Below are positions 37,520 to 45,854 of a stretch of 64,000 nt of DNA, piece after piece. Within the stretch, counting starts at the first letter, position 1, and every line of letters starts with the position of its first letter. Where the stretch lies: the NCBI RefSeq assembly GCF_047462415.1, contig NZ_JANSJE010000001.1:62001-126000 (forward strand). Reading direction: 5' to 3'. The position numbers and the translations under genes are program-made. A model generated the notes under the pieces. The model was given only the letters and a program-made list of their open reading frames with translations, was not told the origin of the DNA and ran no database searches. The stretch is from Thermostichus sp047462415 (GTDB lineage Bacteria > Cyanobacteriota > Cyanobacteriia > Thermostichales > Thermostichaceae).

Positions 37520-38896
37520 TCACCGCCGCAGCCGCTCCGGTAAAACATCTTGACGAATTAGGTCGGCATAAGTTTCTCGCCGCAGGATCAGCTGGGCCTC
37601 TCCCTCATTGACCAGCACCGCGGCTGGTCGAGGAAAGCGATTGTAATTGGAAGCCATGCTGTAGTTATAGGCCCCCGTTGCCAAAACCACCAGCACTTCC
37701 CCTGCCATTGGGGCCGGCAGAAGCACATCCTTCAACAGCACATCTCCCGACTCGCAGTGTTTGCCGGCAATTGTGACCCGCTGCGTGGCCTCGGCCTCAG
37801 GGCGGTTGGCCAGAAGGGCGGTGTAGCGGGCTCCGTAGGTGATGGGGCGGGGGTTGTCGGACATGCCGCCGTCGATGGTGATGTAGAGACGTCCTTCGGG
37901 CAGGCCATCGCCCGGCGGGATCCGCTTTTGCCCCCCCAGGGTATAGGCGGTAACAGCAGCCGGCCCAATCACGGATCGTCCAGGCTCGCAGAGCACCTTG
38001 GGCAGCGAGATCCCGGCTTCTGCAAAAGCCTGTTGCACCGCTGTCGCCACTGTTTCCACCCACTCCGGAATGGAGGGGGGATCGTCGGATTCGACATAGC
38101 GGATCCCCAGGCCCCCACCCACATTCAGCTCTTGCAGAGGCAGCCCTCGCTCCAGCCCTTGCCGCCAGATCTGAGCCAGCACCCCTGCCAGATCCCGGTG
38201 TCCTTGCAGATCAAAAATCTGGGATCCGATGTGGGCGTGCAGCCCGACGCACTCCAACTGGGGATGGGCAGCTATCCGATCCATCGCTTCCGGCAGTTGC
38301 CATCGCCCGATGCCGAATTTGCTATCGGTTTGGCCGGTGCGGATGTACTCGTGGGTGTGGACATCGATACCGGGGTTAACCCGCAGCAACAGGCGGGCTG
38401 GTCGTTCAGAGGTGGCCAGGGCAGCCACCTGCTGCAGCTCGTAGAGGCTATCCACCACCAAAGTACAGCCCGTTTCCAGAGCCAGGTTCAGCTCCTCAAC
38501 AGACTTGGCGTTGCCGTGCAGGTAGAGATCTTCGCCTTTGGCTCCTGCCTGCACAGCCGTGTACAGCTCCCCGCCGGAAGCCACATCCAGTCCCAGCCCC
38601 TCCTGCAGGGCCAAAGCACAAATGGCCAAGCAATTCCAGGCTTTCGTGGCGTACAAAACCCGGAATTCCCCCGCGTAGCAGCGGGCCCAGGTGTGGCGGT
38701 AGAGCCGGCACGCCTGCCGCAGAGTCCACTCGTCCAGGATGTAGAGAGGGGATCCAAACTGGCGCACCAGCTCCACCACGTCGCAGCCGCCAATTTCTAG
38801 GTGCCCCCGGCTGTTGATGCGGCTGGTCAGGGGGCGCAAAGACTGGTTGGGAGAAACTTGTTCGACGGGGGTGGGGGTGCCAAGGGTTGAAACCAT
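37520..38896 (-). CDS. lysA: Diaminopimelate decarboxylase
   Basis: PLP enzyme, last step of lysine synthesis (meso-DAP to lysine). 458 residues from ATG 38896 (MVSTLGTPTPVEQVSP). PLP Lys in VLYATKAWNCLAI, DVASGGELYTAV, HGNAKSVEELNLAL, NVGGGLGIRYVESDD, CEPGRSVIGPAAV, the substrate Cys/Glu block HCESGDVLL, and GAYNYSMASNYNRFPRP. A frame extends 24 codons upstream but is not supported. Followed at 212 bases by cdaA and uppS in the same direction; DAP drawn off here is also a wall precursor. Confidence 0.94.
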   Translation of the reverse strand: MVSTLGTPTPVEQVSPNQSLRPLTSRINSRGHLEIGGCDVVELVRQFGSPLYILDEWTLRQACRLYRHTWARCYAGEFRVLYATKAWNCLAICALALQEGLGLDVASGGELYTAVQAGAKGEDLYLHGNAKSVEELNLALETGCTLVVDSLYELQQVAALATSERPARLLLRVNPGIDVHTHEYIRTGQTDSKFGIGRWQLPEAMDRIAAHPQLECVGLHAHIGSQIFDLQGHRDLAGVLAQIWRQGLERGLPLQELNVGGGLGIRYVESDDPPSIPEWVETVATAVQQAFAEAGISLPKVLCEPGRSVIGPAAVTAYTLGGQKRIPPGDGLPEGRLYITIDGGMSDNPRPITYGARYTALLANRPEAEATQRVTIAGKHCESGDVLLKDVLLPAPMAGEVLVVLATGAYNYSMASNYNRFPRPAAVLVNEGEAQLILRRETYADLIRQDVLPERLRR

Positions 38897-39081
38897 AGTG
38901 ACGAGCAAAAAGACTGTCCTACACCCTATCAAGTTTTCTCTCCAGTTTGGCCGAGGAAAGGCCCTCAAGCCCGCGCTTGCCAGGGGGATGGCTGCCTGCC
39001 CGGCCCCGCTAGGGCACGTTCCTCACAAGTGGATTCGATCTTGGCTGGCACTTTCTGCTACTATAGAAGGCCAGTGTCTGG

Positions 39082-39164
39082 GGGTCGATGCCCGAGGGGT
39101 TAAAGGGGGCGGACTGTAAATCCGCTGGCTTACGCCTACGTTGGTTCGAATCCAACTCGGCCCA
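39082..39164 (+). tRNA. tRNA-Tyr (anticodon GTA)
   Basis: Acceptor stem GGGTCGA pairs with TCGGCCC, anticodon GTA at 39116-39118 in the loop CTGTAAA, a long variable arm of class II tRNA, and TTCGAAT in the T loop. A CCA follows the discriminator A and is genome-encoded (39165-39167). tRNA-Thr lies 11 bases farther on in the same direction, so both probably share a transcript. Tyr tRNA is also a queuosine substrate, relevant to queA at 6.1 kb. Confidence 0.96.
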
Positions 39165-39175
39165 CCATCGGGTTT

Positions 39176-39247
39176 GCCCACGTGGCTCAGTGGTAGAGCA
39201 CCCCCTTGGTAAGGGGGAGGTCACGAGTTCAATCCTCGTCGTGGGCT
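39176..39247 (+). tRNA. tRNA-Thr (anticodon GGT)
   Basis: Acceptor GCCCACG pairs with CGTGGGC; D loop GGCTCAGTGGTAGAGC; anticodon GGT at 39208-39210 between CCCCTT and AAGGGG; T loop TTCAATC. CCA is not encoded. Its last base touches the stop codon of the convergent miaB gene. Confidence 0.96.
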
Positions 39248-40608
39248 TACAGGATGTGGGTGGCCCCTGTTGGCTGGGGCAGAGTCTCGCCTGGCTTGCA
39301 GACCTCGCCGCTGAGAGAGAAGGCCCGTGTAGCCGTGATGCGCACCGGCACCAGGGATCCCTTCAGTTGTTCCGGATCCCCTGCGAAGAACACCAAGCGA
39401 TTGCCGCGGGTGCGCCCCATGGCCTGGCGGGGGTTTTTCGGGTTGGGGCCTTCCACCAGCACCTCCTGCACTTGGCCCAGGAGTCGAGCGCTGCGGGCGG
39501 CAGCCACCTCGGCCACCAGTCGGTTCAGCCGTTGCAGGCGATCGCTTTTTTCCTCTTCCGGCACTTGGTCAGGCCACTCCGCCGCAGGGGTGCCGGGACG
39601 GGGGGAGTAGGCGGCGGTATTTAACAAGTCAAAGCCGATATCCCGCACCAGTTGCAGGGTTTCTTGGAACTGGGCTTCTGTTTCGCCCGGAAAGCCGACG
39701 ATGGCATCGGCGCTGATGGCCGCTTCCGGCATGTATTGGCGGATGAGCTGGATGAGTTGGCGATAGCGATCCTGGGTGTAGCCGCGCCGCATCCGCTTGA
39801 GCACGGCGTTGCTGCCTGCCTGGAAGGGGATGTGGAAGTGCTCGCAGACTTTGGGCAGCTCGGCGCAGGTGGCGATCAGCTCCTCGGTGAAGTAGCGCGG
39901 GTGGCTGGTGGCAAAGCGGATCCGCTCGATCCCTTCCACCGAATGGACGAAGCGCAACAGGCTGGCCAGGTTGGTCTTGGGATCCAGATCCCGCCCGTAG
40001 GCGTCGATGTTCTGGCCCAGCAAGGTCACCTCGCGGTAGCCCGCCCGGGCCACGTCTTCGATCTCGGCGCGAATGGCCTGAGGTTGGCGCGACTGCTCTT
40101 GTCCCCGCACCAGCGGCACGATGCAATAGGTGCAGCGTTCGTTGCAGCCGTAGATGACGTTGATCCAAGCGGTTACCTGGCTGTCGCGGCGGGGCTTGGT
40201 GATGTCTTCTGGGATCTCGATGGGATCGGTGGCCACCACCTGGTTGCCGGCCTCCACCTGCGCCAGCAGATCCCCAAGGCGGTTCACGTACTGGGGGCCC
40301 ATGACCAGATCCAACTCGGGGACGCGGCGCAACAACTTTTCTCCCTCTTGCTGAGCCACACAGCCGGCCACGATGAGCTTGATGGCCGGGTTTTTCCGTT
40401 TGCGCTGCGCCTGGATGCCCAGGTAGGAATACACCTTCTGCTCAGCATTGTCGCGGATGGTGCAGGTGTTGTAGAGAACCAAATCCGCCTGCGACTCATC
40501 TTCGGTGGCCACATACCCCAGCGACTCCAGGATCCCGGCCATGCGCTCGGTGTCGGCGCGGTTCATTTGGCAGCCGAAGGTGATGGTGTGGTAAGTGGGA
40601 GCAGCCAT
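39247..40608 (-). CDS. miaB: tRNA-2-methylthio-N6-dimethylallyladenosine synthase
   Basis: Radical-SAM methylthiotransferase acting on i6A37 of tRNAs that read U-starting codons. 453 residues from ATG 40608 (MAAPTYHTITFGCQMN). N-terminal UPF0004 domain with cysteines in TFGCQMN, NTCTIRDNA and VAGCVAQ; radical SAM CxxxCxxC in GCNERCTYCIVP; later LGQNIDAYGRD, HIPFQAGSNAVLKRMRRGY, ISADAIVGFPGETE; C-terminal TRAM domain. Two further ATGs at 40632 and 40635 are possible starts; the open frame runs to 40833. Divergent from the BlaI-like gene. Confidence 0.94.
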   Translation of the reverse strand: MAAPTYHTITFGCQMNRADTERMAGILESLGYVATEDESQADLVLYNTCTIRDNAEQKVYSYLGIQAQRKRKNPAIKLIVAGCVAQQEGEKLLRRVPELDLVMGPQYVNRLGDLLAQVEAGNQVVATDPIEIPEDITKPRRDSQVTAWINVIYGCNERCTYCIVPLVRGQEQSRQPQAIRAEIEDVARAGYREVTLLGQNIDAYGRDLDPKTNLASLLRFVHSVEGIERIRFATSHPRYFTEELIATCAELPKVCEHFHIPFQAGSNAVLKRMRRGYTQDRYRQLIQLIRQYMPEAAISADAIVGFPGETEAQFQETLQLVRDIGFDLLNTAAYSPRPGTPAAEWPDQVPEEEKSDRLQRLNRLVAEVAAARSARLLGQVQEVLVEGPNPKNPRQAMGRTRGNRLVFFAGDPEQLKGSLVPVRITATRAFSLSGEVCKPGETLPQPTGATHIL

Positions 40609-40720
40609 GGGAAGAACAGCACCAAAAGCCATCATTTTGAGCTTAGCGGATCCCTGACGGTTACGGAGTTTGCGACTGCATCGGCTAATCTGGAAAGGAT
40701 CCTTACCCTGGCAAAGGTGC

Positions 40721-41155
40721 ATGTTGCCAAAGCATCGTCCCAAGCAACTGTCGCTGGGCCCTCTGGAATCGGAAATCCTGGATATCCTTTGGGATTTGGG
40801 CAGTGCCAGCACCCGGCAAATCCACGAGCGCATCTTGGCCGATCCGGATCGAGAGCTGGCCTATGCGTCGGTAACCACCGTCTTGCAGCGCCTGAGCCAG
40901 AAGGGCTGGGTGAGCTGTGAGCGCCGCACCGATGCGCAGGGGCGAAACCTACCGATGCTGTGGCGGCCCCGTCTTTCTCGTCAGGAAGCGGCCAGCCTCA
41001 GGGCCTTCACCCGCCTGCAACAATTTTTGGCCGTGGGGGATCCGGATACGGTGGCAGCCTTTGCCGACAGCCTGGATCAGGCCAGTGTGTCCCAGTTGCA
41101 GGCGATTGCCGAACGGCTGCGGGCAGCTCGTCAAGCTAGGAGGGAGACGCGATGA
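40721..41155 (+). CDS. BlaI/MecI/CopY family transcriptional repressor
   Basis: 144 residues from ATG 40721 (TTG 40670 is an alternative). Winged helix: LGPLESEILDILWDLGSASTRQIHERI, then the recognition and wing region YASVTTVLQRLSQKGWVSCERR, matching the Penicillinase_R family. The C-terminus is helical for dimerisation. Its stop overlaps by 4 bases with an M56 membrane peptidase gene, the usual BlaI-BlaR1 pairing. No beta-lactamase or copper genes are adjacent; cyanobacterial pairs of this type respond to other signals, unknown here. Confidence 0.88.
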   Translation: MLPKHRPKQLSLGPLESEILDILWDLGSASTRQIHERILADPDRELAYASVTTVLQRLSQKGWVSCERRTDAQGRNLPMLWRPRLSRQEAASLRAFTRLQQFLAVGDPDTVAAFADSLDQASVSQLQAIAERLRAARQARRETR

Positions 41156-42030
41156 GCCACTTGGGCATGTTGGCACTGGGCTTAGGCCTCAGTTGGCTGT
41201 GGCGGGCGCAAGTGCGTCTGGATAAAGGTGGCGGGTGGGGCCGACGTTGGCAGCGAGCTTGGCTCCATTTCTTGCTGCCGCCGCTGCTTTTGCTGACAAC
41301 TGCTTTGGCCTTGGCCTGGATGGGGCCATGGGGACAAATGGCCGGGTCGGGGGGCTGGTTCTGCTACGGCTGTGCCCTGCTGCTGCTGGCTGTGGCCGGC
41401 GGCGTGGCCTTGCGCTGGATGTGGGAATACTGGTGCTCCTATCGACGCGCCCACCTACAGGCTCTGGCCCAAGTGGATTTGCATGGCTCTCCAGCCTATG
41501 TGCTGGACTTGGAGATCCCTTTTGCCGCCCAAGTGGGGGTGTGGAATTCGCGGCTGGTGGTCAGCCGCGGCCTGCTGGAGCAATTGGATGAGGAGCACTT
41601 GCGGGCTGTGATCGCCCACGAAGAGGCCCACCGCCACTACCGCGACACCCTCTGGATGTTTGGGGTGGGCTGGCTGCGACGCCTCACCGGCTGGCTGCCC
41701 AACACCGAGATCCTCTGGCAGGAATTGCTCACCCTGCGGGAGCTGCGGGCGGATCGCTGGGCGGCCCAACGGGTGGATCCCTTGCTGTTGGGAGAAGCCT
41801 TGCTGCAGGTGGTGGGCTATGGGGTGGGGGATCAACTGGCATCAGCTTGGGTTGGCTTTGCAATGGCCGTGAGTTCAGACCCAGGACAACGGCTGCAAGA
41901 GCGCATCGATGCCCTGCTGCAGCAGGCAGAGTTAGAGCCTGTCGATCCCTTACCCAGTGCTCCAGTTCAGGGTTGGGCTTGGTTAGGGTTGGCCCTGTTG
42001 CCTTTGCTGGCGATTCCGTTCCATAGCTGA
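41152..42030 (+). CDS. M56 (BlaR1-like) membrane zinc metallopeptidase
   Basis: 292 residues with about four membrane helices (LHFLLPPLLLLTTALALAW, CYGCALLLLAVAGGVALRW, a shorter one near 195 and a C-terminal one) and a cytosolic loop bearing HEEAH (RAVIAHEEAHRHYRDTLW), the HExxH zinc motif; LRELRADRWAA supplies the third ligand Glu. It lacks the extracellular penicillin-binding sensor domain of true BlaR1. Presumed to cleave or release the upstream repressor, which is translationally coupled to it. Confidence 0.85.
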   Translation: MSHLGMLALGLGLSWLWRAQVRLDKGGGWGRRWQRAWLHFLLPPLLLLTTALALAWMGPWGQMAGSGGWFCYGCALLLLAVAGGVALRWMWEYWCSYRRAHLQALAQVDLHGSPAYVLDLEIPFAAQVGVWNSRLVVSRGLLEQLDEEHLRAVIAHEEAHRHYRDTLWMFGVGWLRRLTGWLPNTEILWQELLTLRELRADRWAAQRVDPLLLGEALLQVVGYGVGDQLASAWVGFAMAVSSDPGQRLQERIDALLQQAELEPVDPLPSAPVQGWAWLGLALLPLLAIPFHS

Positions 42031-42113
42031 TTGCGGTAGCGGGACGGAGTCCCAGAATCTGGCAGAATGCGCTACTCTAGGTCAGGCTTTCTGACTTCTA
42101 CCGACTTACGGCA

Positions 42114-43061
42114 GTGCAGACCAACTTTTCCCTTTCTGAGGCGACTGGGTCGGCCTGTGATCCCCTGACGCGGGCGCAGATCCTCATTGAGGCTTTGCCC
42201 TACATCCAGCAGTACCAGGGTCGCGTCATTGTCATCAAATATGGCGGCGCCGCCATGGTGCATCAGGAACGGCGGGCCGAGGTGTTACGGGACATCGTCT
42301 TTCTGGCCTGCGTTGGCATCCGTCCGGTGCTGGTGCATGGAGGAGGCCCGGAGATTAACAGTTGGCTGCAAAAGCTGGACATTCCCTTCAAGTTTGTGGA
42401 CGGCCTGCGGGTGACCGATGCCGCCACCATGGAGGTGGTGGAGATGGTGCTGGTGGGCAAGGTCAACAAGCAGATTGTACAGCTCATCAGCTTAGCGGGC
42501 GGCTCGGCGGTGGGGCTGTGCGGTCGGGATGGCAATTTGATCAAGGCGCGCTCCCAGGGCCGGGCGGAAATCGGCTTTGTGGGAGAAGTCAGCACCATCA
42601 ACCCCCAGTTGGTGCAAACTCTGTTGGAGGGCGGCCAGATCCCGGTGATCTCCAGCGTGGCCGCCGACGAGACGGGCCAAGCCTACAACATCAATGCCGA
42701 TACGGTAGCCGGGGAGCTGGCGGCCTCTCTAGGGGCAGAAAAGCTGATCCTTCTCACCGACACCCCCGGCATTCTCAGGGATCCCCAAGATTCTGGATCC
42801 CTGATTACGCTTCTGGATATCGAGATGGCCCGCCAGTTAATCCAGAGCGGCGTGGTCAGAGGCGGCATGATCCCTAAGGTGCAGTGCTGCATTCGCGCCT
42901 TGGCTCAAGGGGTGCGGGCCGCCCACATCCTAGACGGGGGATCCCCACATTCTCTGCTGCTGGAGATCTTGACCGATGCCGGGGTGGGCACTAAGCTTGT
43001 CCCTTCCCAATTTTCCGCCCAGTTGGAGGGACTGAACAGCGGGCCTGCTAGGCTTCCTTAA
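42114..43061 (+). CDS. argB: Acetylglutamate kinase
   Basis: Phosphorylates N-acetylglutamate in arginine synthesis. 315 residues from GTG 42114. Amino acid kinase motifs: VIVIKYGGAAM, VLVHGGGPEINSWL, FVDGLRVTDAATMEVVEMVLVGKVNK, YNINADTVAGELAASL, LLTDTPGIL and MIPKVQCCIRAL. The N-terminal helix before the kinase core is that of the arginine-inhibited hexameric type, which in cyanobacteria is activated by the PII protein; the partner is not in this window. Confidence 0.94.
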   Translation: MQTNFSLSEATGSACDPLTRAQILIEALPYIQQYQGRVIVIKYGGAAMVHQERRAEVLRDIVFLACVGIRPVLVHGGGPEINSWLQKLDIPFKFVDGLRVTDAATMEVVEMVLVGKVNKQIVQLISLAGGSAVGLCGRDGNLIKARSQGRAEIGFVGEVSTINPQLVQTLLEGGQIPVISSVAADETGQAYNINADTVAGELAASLGAEKLILLTDTPGILRDPQDSGSLITLLDIEMARQLIQSGVVRGGMIPKVQCCIRALAQGVRAAHILDGGSPHSLLLEILTDAGVGTKLVPSQFSAQLEGLNSGPARLP

Positions 43062-43080
43062 CGTTTTTGGGTGTCAGTCA

Positions 43081-44913
43081 GTGAGCCTTGCCACCTCTCC
43101 CCCCGCTGCCGATTTAAGTAGGGATCCCCAACCCCGGCGAGAAAGTGACTGGCGACTGCTGCGGCTGCTCTGGCCCTATGCCCGGCGGCACCTGAAGCTG
43201 TTGTTGGCCGCCTTGGCCTTTTTGCCGCCCCTGGCCCTAGCCGATGCGGTGCAGCCCTTGATCCTACAGCGAGCCCTGGACGGCCCCATCGCCCAAGGCA
43301 ACAGTGGGATCCTCGCCGGCCTCTGGCCCTACGTGGGCCTGTTGATCCTCACCCTGCTGGCCCGCTGGCTTTTTCAAGCCTTGGAAGGGTATACCAGCCA
43401 GAAGCTGGGGCAGTTGATGACCCGCGACATCCGCAATGATCTCTTTGCCCACGTGCTGGCCCTGCCGGCCCAATTTTTCGATCGCACCCCGGTGGGCAAG
43501 TTGATCACCCGCATCACCAGCGATGTAGAAGCTCTGGGGGATGTGTTTTCCACCGGCGCGGTCGGCATCGTCAGCGACCTCTTTACCCTGGCGGTAATCG
43601 CGGTGGTAATGCTCAGCCAGCGCTGGGATCTGGGCCTGCTGCTGATCCTCATTGTCCTGCCGGTTAGCGCTGTGGTCATCGAGCTGCAGCGCCGCTTTCG
43701 CGATGCCAACTTCCGCGTGCGGGAAGAGCTCTCCAAGCTCAACGCCTGGATCCAGGAAAACGTCTTGGGCATTGCTGTGGTGCAACTGTTTCGGCGGGAG
43801 CGGCTCAACAGCGAGATTTTTCAAACCATCAACCGGCGCTACATCCAAGAGGTGGATCAGACCATCCTCTACGACTCTGCCCTTTCCGCCGTTTTGGAGT
43901 GGGTTGCCTGGCTGGCGGTGGCCGCTCTCCTGTGGGTGGGGGGGCAGCAGGTGCTGGCAGCCGGAGGGGGATCCCTGCCTTTGCCCCGAGACCCCCTCAC
44001 CTTCGGCAGCCTCTACGCCTTCATTCTCTTTTCCCAGCGCTTTTTCAACCCCCTGCGCCAGTTGGCGGAAAAGTTCACCGCCCTGCAGGCGGGGTTCACC
44101 GCCGTGGAACGCATCGACCACATCCTCAGCCTGCCCGTCGCCATCCAGGATCCCGTCCAGCCGCGCCACCTGCCCCCAACGGCCAAAGGGGAGGTGCAGT
44201 TCGAGCAGGTCTGGTTTGCCTACAACCCCGGCGAGTGGGTGCTCAAAGACCTCAGCTTCACCATCCGCCCCGGCGAAAAGGTCGCCCTGGTGGGGCCCAC
44301 CGGCGCCGGCAAAAGCTCCATCATCCGCCTACTTTGCCGCCTTTACGAGGTAACTCGCGGCTGCATCCGCATCGACGGCGTGGACATTCGCGATCTGCCC
44401 CAGGCCGAGCTGCACCGTCACCTGGGCGTGATCCTGCAGGACGGATTCTTGTTCTCTGGAGATATCCAGCAAAACATCACCCTGGGAGAGAAGGGCGAGC
44501 TGGCAGAAGTAGAGCGGGTGGCCCGCCAACTCCACCTGCACGAGTTCATCCGCGAGCTGCCCCAGGGCTACGCCACCCCCGTGCGGGAGCGGGGCAGCAA
44601 CCTCTCCAGCGGCCAAAAACAGCTCATTAGCTTTGTGCGGGCCCTGTGGCGGGATCCGAAAATCTTGGTCTTGGATGAGGCCACCGCCAGCCTGGATGTG
44701 GGCACGGAGGCCCTGATCCAATCCGCCCTGGAAACCCTGCTACGGGATCGCACCGCCCTCATCATCGCCCATCGCCTCTCCACCATCCGCAATGTGGATC
44801 GCATCTTGGTTCTGCAGCGGGGGGAACTGAAAGAACAGGGATCCCACGCCGAGCTCATGGCCCGCAACGGCCTCTACGCCAAGCTCTACCGGCTGCAAGG
44901 TCTGGGCGGCTAG
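43081..44913 (+). CDS. ABC exporter, fused membrane and ATPase domains
   Basis: 610 residues: six-helix type I exporter membrane domain (about 35-345) and nucleotide domain with Walker A GPTGAGKSSIIRLL, signature LSSGQKQLISFV, Walker B ILVLDEATASLDV and IIAHRLST. The intracellular loop has FDRTPVGKLITRITSDVEALGD, typical of the MsbA/LmrA/YheH group. GTG start at 43081, 19 bases after argB. It may act as a homodimer since no partner is adjacent. Substrate (lipid or drug) unknown. Confidence 0.9.
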   Translation: MSLATSPPAADLSRDPQPRRESDWRLLRLLWPYARRHLKLLLAALAFLPPLALADAVQPLILQRALDGPIAQGNSGILAGLWPYVGLLILTLLARWLFQALEGYTSQKLGQLMTRDIRNDLFAHVLALPAQFFDRTPVGKLITRITSDVEALGDVFSTGAVGIVSDLFTLAVIAVVMLSQRWDLGLLLILIVLPVSAVVIELQRRFRDANFRVREELSKLNAWIQENVLGIAVVQLFRRERLNSEIFQTINRRYIQEVDQTILYDSALSAVLEWVAWLAVAALLWVGGQQVLAAGGGSLPLPRDPLTFGSLYAFILFSQRFFNPLRQLAEKFTALQAGFTAVERIDHILSLPVAIQDPVQPRHLPPTAKGEVQFEQVWFAYNPGEWVLKDLSFTIRPGEKVALVGPTGAGKSSIIRLLCRLYEVTRGCIRIDGVDIRDLPQAELHRHLGVILQDGFLFSGDIQQNITLGEKGELAEVERVARQLHLHEFIRELPQGYATPVRERGSNLSSGQKQLISFVRALWRDPKILVLDEATASLDVGTEALIQSALETLLRDRTALIIAHRLSTIRNVDRILVLQRGELKEQGSHAELMARNGLYAKLYRLQGLGG

Positions 44914-45116
44914 CGACCGGCACCAAAGCGAGACCCAAGCGCCCGCAGGGTGGTGAAGCTGGCGTCCGCAAGGGCAACTCGAGCTTTGCAGAGCAACAGA
45001 TTGCCACTGTCCAGGGCAATGTCCTTTAAGCTGGCCAAACCATCGCCGGTTTGCACCAGGGCACGGCGGCCCCAACTGGAGAAATTTTTGCTGAGGGTGT
45101 TGATTAAGCGTTCCAT
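44910..45116 (-). CDS. Possible small protein of 68 residues
   Basis: ATG 45116 opens MERLINTLSKNFSSWGRRAL and continues through LASLKDIALDSGNLLLCKAR to a stop overlapping the ABC exporter stop by 4 bases on the other strand. The composition is balanced and amphipathic, unlike the Arg/Pro/Gly-rich shadow frames of this GC-rich DNA, which is why I list it. No Shine-Dalgarno sequence close by. No family recognised. Confidence 0.45.
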   Translation of the reverse strand: MERLINTLSKNFSSWGRRALVQTGDGLASLKDIALDSGNLLLCKARVALADASFTTLRALGSRFGAGR

Positions 45117-45224
45117 AGGGATTGCCCACTCCGCTCCTGAGTCTCCTACTTAGCCTACTCCCCCACCCGCAGATGTCCACAAGCCCAAAAGATATCGAGA
45201 AAATTATTACAGATTGTTAAAAGC

Positions 45225-45254
45225 TTGCCGTCAAAGCGGCAGGCTGGCTATGAT
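45225..45254 (+). promoter_or_regulatory. Putative sigma70-type promoter for the RHH/zinc-ribbon gene
   Basis: TTGCCG (45225-45230) and TATGAT (45249-45254) separated by 18 bases, in an AT-rich upstream region, 42 bases before ATG 45296. No mapped start site; inferred from sequence only. Confidence 0.35.
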
Positions 45255-45295
45255 GGCCTTCAAGTTTGGCAAGCAACTCAGAAAAGCGGTTAGCC

Positions 45296-45667
45296 ATGAA
45301 TCATCGGCCAGAAGTAGTGGAAGGCACAGAGGTCAAGCAGAAGGTAACTCTGTATCTCTCACCTGACCTGTACCGGAATCTGAAGATTCGGGCTGCCGTG
45401 GAGCAAGAGCCAATGTCAGCGGTGGCAGAGAAGGCCCTCACCTTTTATCTGCTGCACCCAGAAGTTATCGAAGGCGTACAAGGCAGCGCCTACCGCGTCC
45501 ATCGGTGCCCTGAGTGCGGCCATCGGTTTGTCATCCGCAACGGAGAGGTGGTTTCGCTGCACCAGCCATCGGCTGAGGAAGCCATTCTCGAAGAGGTGGA
45601 GCCAGAATACTGGGGATCGGCTGCCGGCTCGGAAGAGCAACGGCAAGATGCGTTGGTGCCCTGCTAA
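45296..45667 (+). CDS. Small ribbon-helix-helix plus zinc-ribbon-like protein
   Basis: 123 residues from ATG 45296. The N-terminal half, VKQKVTLYLSPDLYRNLKIR followed by MSAVAEKALTFYL, is the strand-helix-helix pattern of RHH DNA-binding proteins. The second half has HRCPECGHRFVIRNGEVV, one CxxC pair of a rubredoxin-like knuckle, then an acidic tail with a single terminal Cys. Could be a DNA-binding regulator whose dimer shares a metal through the CxxC pairs. It precedes ycf46 by 187 bases. Confidence 0.65.
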   Translation: MNHRPEVVEGTEVKQKVTLYLSPDLYRNLKIRAAVEQEPMSAVAEKALTFYLLHPEVIEGVQGSAYRVHRCPECGHRFVIRNGEVVSLHQPSAEEAILEEVEPEYWGSAAGSEEQRQDALVPC

Positions 45668-45854
45668 AACGCTTCTAGGTGGGCTCCTTTGGCAACTGAA
45701 GCTAGACAGGAGCAAACACCAGCACAAAAGGTTTCTAAGATTCACTCAACAAGGACATCTTCCCAAGCGCGATCCAAGCCCAAGCAACCCAAACTCCGTT
45801 TTTCTCCCTTTCTGTCGCTTTCCTTAGATTTCCCCTCTGCAGTTGGTGTTTCCC

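Noticed and set aside
37757..38800. 347-codon frame antisense to lysA
   Set aside because: Shadow of a complete, conserved PLP enzyme gene.
39040..39070. tRNA promoter with TACTAT as -10
   Set aside because: The only -35-like TTGGCT is about 12 bases upstream, too close for a sigma70 promoter; left out of the features.
39652..40920. 422-codon frame antisense to miaB
   Set aside because: miaB has all radical-SAM motifs; the antisense frame has no domain and no ribosome-binding site.
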